DNA of 64,000 nt from Chalara sp. BL73 (lineage: Eukaryota > Ascomycota > Leotiomycetes > Helotiales): assembly GCA_918026815.1 (NCBI GenBank), contig CAKJVC010000021.1, positions 620,001-684,000 of the forward strand, read 5' to 3'. The notes under the pieces were generated by a model. The model did no database searches. It had not been told where the DNA came from and saw nothing but the letters and a program-made list of their open reading frames with translations. This document shows positions 59,634 through 64,000 of the stretch, piece by piece (the first letter of the stretch is position 1; each line of letters begins with the position of its first letter). The position numbers and the translations under genes were made by a program.

Positions 59634-62120
59634 TCATCCCAAGAAACTTGCCCCAACTCCCCTACGGTCTTTTTTCAAAGGGGAAAATGCGCCGAAGCCA
59701 CTTGATGCACCAAGGCCTCCTTTCAGACCACCCTTGGGTCCTGCGAGTCCGCCTCTGCCCAACAACTTAAGAGGGCCAAGACTGACCTTCGTTGGACGTT
59801 TTGTGGCTTCACCATCCTCTTCGTCAAACAACGTCTTTGCACCCCCGATAAGCTTTCGCTTCTTCTTTCTTGGCTCGGCCTCCTCGATGGTCTTCAACTG
59901 GACCTTGGAAGGTTTGACCACTTGTTGTTTTGTGATCTCAGCTTTTGCGTTTGTAGGGGCTGATGTTGGTTCGTTGTTCTCGTCGCCATCGTCCTCCTCA
60001 GTTACCTTCTCTAAAGTACTGATTGCACGCTTCTTGGGTGCCGGCTTCTGTGCAGGATTAGTTGAATTCGATTCCCCAAGCACTTTTTTCTCCGTAAGTG
60101 CTTTCTTCCCCGGAATCTTCTTCGCGACTTTCGTCTTGGGACCAGATATTAGTGATGCACTATTTTCGGACACAGCCTTTTCTGAAGTGTCTAGTTCCGC
60201 CATTTTGTCAGCGAGATCACTGTCCTCAGCTGCCTCTTTGTCTTCCTGGTTCGGGCTATCCATAGTCATGTTGATAGTACGGTTCAAGAATGGCGTGATA
60301 GAGAACATAGACTTTTCTCCAACCATTGTCTGATCCATCTTGCCCTTCTTCAGAGGCGCTCTCTTTCTGCGATCGACCACCCCACCTGGCGTTCCAATGG
60401 TAAAGTCATCACTCATCTCAATCGCAGCTCTCTTCCGAGGATTTTTCACAGCCGCATCGTCCTTGATGAATTTTGGTGCCTTGACTGCTGCTACCCGCGC
60501 TTGACTGAGCTCTGTTTGACATTCTTTTAGCTCTTCCTTGGCTGTTCGCAGCTTCGTCTGCATCTGATCCAACTTGCTTTCAAGGACGGTCCTGCGAGCT
60601 TCTGACTCTCTCAGCTCCTTTTCTGCTTCTTTGAGAGCTTTATCCTTTTCTCGTTTCTCCTGAGAGAGATTCTTTTGTAGAGCCTCCAACTGTTGTTGGA
60701 TCTCAAGCTCTTTCTCTTCATTGCTGCCTTGCTTTTCCCTAGCATGCTTGGAAGCACGCTTCTCCGCTTCAAGCTCCCTCTCTGCAGCTCTTCGGATCTT
60801 CTCTACTTCAAACTTGGCTGATTCAAGTTCTGCTTGGAGAGTCTCGACCTGCTGCTGCAGCTCAATAACTTGATCCTTACTCGTGCACTTTTCAGCCGTA
60901 CGCTTCAAAGCTCGCTTTTGAACCTCGAATTCTTTCTCCATAGCCTTCCTTGCATTCTCTCCTTCGCTTCTTTCGGTGGTTAGCTCTTCTTGGAGATCTT
61001 CTATCTGTTGTTGTAGCTCCGAAAGTTTCTCCGCAGAATTGCTCTTCTCAGCCGCACGCTTTGAAGCTTTTTTCTCAGCCTCTAATTCCTTGACACGTAG
61101 TTTGGCGCTATCACATTTCTGCTTTTGCACTGTGAGCTCTCCTTGGAGATCCTCCAAATGTAGTTGCAGCTCAAGTAGTCCATTGCTCTCCAACTCGGAG
61201 GATCGTTTGTTTCCACGCTTCTCCGCCGCCAATTTCTTTACCGCCGCCCTCTGGGCTTTCTCCGATTCTCGTTTCTCCTCCGCTAGCTCATCTTGAGCAC
61301 TTTCTAGTTGTTGTTGCAATCCCCGCCTCTCTGTGTCGAATTCCTTCTCTAATACCTTTAAGTCTTTTGCTCGTTCTCGCTTTTCCTTGGCAAACTCTTT
61401 CTGTAATTCATCTACTTGTTGTTGCAGTTCGAGCTCCTTATCCTTATTCTTGCCCTTTTCCGTGGCACGTTTAGATGCCCGCTTCTCAGTCTCAAGCTCT
61501 ACTTCTAGTGTACTGACTTGGCGTTGTAGGGCGAGCTTCTCGGAGAGTATGGTCTGTTGGTACGCGACTTGCGAACGGAGATGCTCCAGCTCAGGTCGTA
61601 CTTGAGCCAGTTCTCGAGAAAGTGATAGCTTTTCTGTAAGAATCTTGGTAGAATCCATCGTCACTCCATTCATCGAGTTCAATTCGGCCTAATGGAAGAG
61701 TTAGACGGTAGCTCAAAGTGCATAATGAAGAGAAGCACCTTCAAATTCTTAAGTTCACGTGTTTGTAGTCGTATTTCGGTCTCAAATCGACGTGAGTCTT
61801 CCTGGGCGACTAGCAACTGTGCACGCGCTTCATCGCCCTGTTGCTCCAAACCATCAATGCGATCGTCTGCCATGGCAAGTTGTTCTCGCAACTCCTCAAT
61901 CTCGCCGTCGAGGAGTAATATCTGCAGCCTCAGTCGACGCGCGCCTTCATCTTTTATAATCAATTCTGTATTGCGTAAACTCTCTTGGTATGCTAATTCC
62001 AGTGCCTGCGATTTGGAAATATACTATCAAATTAGCACAAGAAGTATAATTGTTAGTCAAGAAGTGTTGACTTACGCTCTTGATATGTTCATCATCATTA
62101 TATGATATTGAAGAGTCCAT
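59634..62120 (-). CDS. Long coiled-coil protein with tandem repeats, 788 aa
   Basis: Three exons: 62076-62120, 61739-62005 and 59634-61688. The N-terminal module (MDSSISYNDDEHIKS, ALELAYQESLRNTELIIKDEGARRLRLQ, DDRIDGLEQQGDEARAQL) is the most conserved-looking part. Residues about 150-480 form an almost unbroken coiled coil made of roughly five repeats of about 50 residues. Each contains an EAEKRASKRAxEK-like basic stretch followed by ELQQQVExLQxEL. The C-terminal third is basic, Pro/Lys-rich and disordered, with SMFSITPFLNRTIN (phosphosite-like), and ends in a Gly/Leu-rich tail (GGLAGPKGGLKGGLGASSGFGAFSPLKK). It could be a chromosome, spindle or kinetochore scaffold, but I do not recognise the family and the role is unknown. 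Divergent from OST3 over 252 bp. Confidence 0.88.
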
Positions 62121-62372
62121 GATGTCTTATGAATTGGGAATTTTATCCATACACAACTGAATATTCACGCTCTCCGACCGCGACTTTGGTGGGCAACCCA
62201 AGTAAACATTGGCACAGCAACGAGGTGTGGGTTTAGCTGATTGATAACTGACTAACCGGGGTGGGACAATAAAATTGACATGGAAGCAAAAGGCCACGAC
62301 GACTCGAACCTCAGTCTTGCACCAACCTTCAGAGGTTGTATTCTCAAAGGAATTATCTCTTCACGGGTCGCG
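62121..62372. promoter_or_regulatory. Compact divergent promoter, coiled-coil gene / OST3
   Basis: Only 252 bp separate the two start codons, so both promoters and leaders overlap or abut here. An upstream in-frame extension of OST3 (62280-62372) exists but lies before the signal peptide and is probably untranslated. Confidence 0.55.
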
Positions 62373-63514
62373 ATGCACTTCCTTAAAGCGTTGATCATAT
62401 CCTTACTGCCATTGGCAGCCCTGGGTGCCAAAAAGCCTGCACCAGACAAGTTCCAAACATACCACTCCAAAGCTCTCTCATCAGCTCCATTGAAGCTCGA
62501 CGACAGCATCTATGGGAAGTTAACGACAGCACCAAGGGACTACTCTGTTGCGGTCCTCTTGACTGCTTTGCAATCGAGGTTTGGGTGTGCTCTCTGCCAG
62601 GACTTTCAACCAGAATGGGATCTGTTGTCCAAAAGCTGGACGAGAGGGGATAAGAAGGGAGAATCACGCTTGATTTTTGGCACATTAGATTTTTCTGACG
62701 GCAAAGGCACTTTCCAATCGGTAGGCTCATCTGCCATTTTTCCTGGCCTTCTTTGCTTACCCAAGCCATAGCTTGGCCTTCAAACTGCACCAGTACTTCT
62801 GTTCTTTCCACCAACGACTGGACCGCATGCTGTATCAGAGACTGGACCCGTGAGATATGACTTTACCAATGGGTATGTTCTGTATGGGTTCCATTCATAT
62901 GTTCACCGGTAATAATATCATAGACCACAACCTGCTGAACAGATCCATGCTTGGATCTCCCGCCATCTTCATGGCCGCCCACATCCCCAAGTAGTACGCC
63001 CTATCAAATGGGGACTCTGGATCGCTAGTATTACTGCTCTGTTAGGAGGGATATCTTTTCTGGCTGTCTTCGGACCATACATTTTGCCAGTCTTACAGAA
63101 CCGCAACCTCTGGGCCGCATTCAGTTTGCTTGCCATTCTTTTGTTTACAAGTGGGCATATGTTCAACCACATTCGAAAGGTGCCATACGTTGCTGGCGAC
63201 GGTCGTGGAGGAGTCAGTTACTTTGCGGGTGGCTTTTCGAGTCAATATGGCTTGGAGACACAAATTGTAGCGGCTATGTGTAAGTTTCATCACCTTTTTG
63301 CGGTACGTTATGCTAATGCCAAGGTTTAGACGGTTTCCTTGCATTTGCTACCATTTCTTTGGCCATCAAGGTTCCAAGAATATCCGACCCAAAAACACAG
63401 CAAGTTGCTGTACTTATCTGGGGAGCCGCTATCTTTCTCATGTATAGTTTCCTCCTCAGTATTTTCAGGATCAAGAATGGCGGATATCCTTTCTGGTTAC
63501 CTCCATTCTCTTAG
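62373..63514 (+). CDS. OST3: Oligosaccharyltransferase subunit Ost3/Ost6, 329 aa
   Basis: Four exons: 62373-62720, 62772-62872, 62924-63279 and 63330-63514, with introns of 50-51 nt. I start at ATG 62373 because it gives a clean signal peptide (MHFLKALIISLLPLAALGAKK); the frame has an earlier ATG at 62280 that would bury it. The luminal domain is thioredoxin-like with a CxxC (FGCALCQDFQPEW). LGLQTAPVLLFFPPTTGP and VRYDFTNG follow. Four membrane segments are seen: GLWIASITALLGGISFLAVF, LWAAFSLLAILLFTSGHMFN, DGFLAFATISLAI and VLIWGAAIFLMYSFLLSIF. The C-terminus GGYPFWLPPF is diagnostic. The subunit helps glycosylate Asn sites near disulphides in the endoplasmic reticulum. Confidence 0.95.
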
Positions 63515-64000
63515 ATCAGCTGAGATATGTGAATGGGTTGATGAAGATGGAATGAATGTCTCAAGCAAGTGTAAGATAGACAAAAGCGAACTTGTTTATA
63601 GTATACTAGCAATGGTGTTATGCATAGAATTGATCTTTTTCAAGAGCTCTTACAGGGCCACAAGTTGAAATAATGTGAAAATAGAGAATATTTGTGTGGT
63701 TTACCGGGCAGTCAGTTGTGATAGTAGCGTATGAGTATGTGATTCAGTGGTAATTCTGCATTATCAAGTGATGATATGACACAAAATCTTCACATAGGAT
63801 CATCTGATTATAGAAATAAGCTCTTCCCTTTCGTTGTGGCTGATGCAAGTGTGCCTGGAGTCTTCTCAGCTGCATAATCTAAGACTATTTAAGCCGTCTA
63901 CTTCTCAGCCTCGTCATTCAGTCCGGACGACTCTCCCTTTCTCGACTGCATGTTTCATGTAGTGGTGTACATTCATCTTTTCTTGGTAGCCACGAAATGC
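63515..64000. other. Sequence downstream of OST3, no gene recognised
   Basis: 3' untranslated region of OST3 and further intergenic sequence to the window edge. No coding frame with motifs. Confidence 0.45.

Noticed and set aside
62295..62325. GACTCGAACC, like a T-loop on the minus strand
   Set aside because: The T stem does not pair and no cloverleaf fits.

Overview
This is a eukaryotic window from a filamentous ascomycete (Pezizomycotina). The gene set suggests Leotiomycetes, but that placement is inference. The evidence is short introns of about 45-75 nt with GT...CTAAC/CTGAC...AG signals, and families typical of filamentous fungi: HET, CFEM-GPI, Zn2Cys6, MFS sugar and drug transporters. 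Genes sit on both strands, each with its own promoter. There are no operons, CRISPR arrays, IS elements, or rRNA or tRNA genes that I can support. All gene models below were spliced by hand and tested by splice phase (coding lengths divide by three), splice motifs and family motifs.

Layout. 0-11 kb holds a HET-domain gene cut by the left edge, a CFEM GPI-anchored protein, a THEM6-like thioesterase, a doubtful small gene and a six-exon Zn2Cys6 transcription factor. 11-16 kb is a gene desert of about 5 kb. 16-24 kb holds a conserved 162-aa protein divergently paired with a CSA/ERCC8 WD40 gene that carries a one-base frameshift, then a cyclase-family hydrolase with a GC-AG intron, an unusual AT-hook/helix-turn-helix/HD-phosphohydrolase fusion, and an F-box protein. 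24-36 kb holds a sugar transporter, ATG5, an orphan seven-transmembrane protein and a DHA1-type drug transporter. 36-40 kb is a 1273-aa MIT-domain protein. 40-43 kb is a desert with homopolymer and CT-rich tracts. 43-64 kb is dense with housekeeping genes: sterol O-acyltransferase, an ankyrin-like protein, a small 4HBT thioesterase, fimbrin, an SR-type RRM protein, a YPR011C-like mitochondrial carrier, ribosomal protein eL18, the MRM2 mitochondrial rRNA methyltransferase (second GC-AG intron), a repeat-rich coiled-coil protein and OST3.

The genes do not form one pathway; this is ordinary fungal chromosome with conserved cell-biology genes mixed with accessory ones. The most unusual item is the fusion at 21117-22319, which combines DNA-binding modules with a YedJ-like HD phosphohydrolase. 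No secondary-metabolite cluster or mobile element was recognised.
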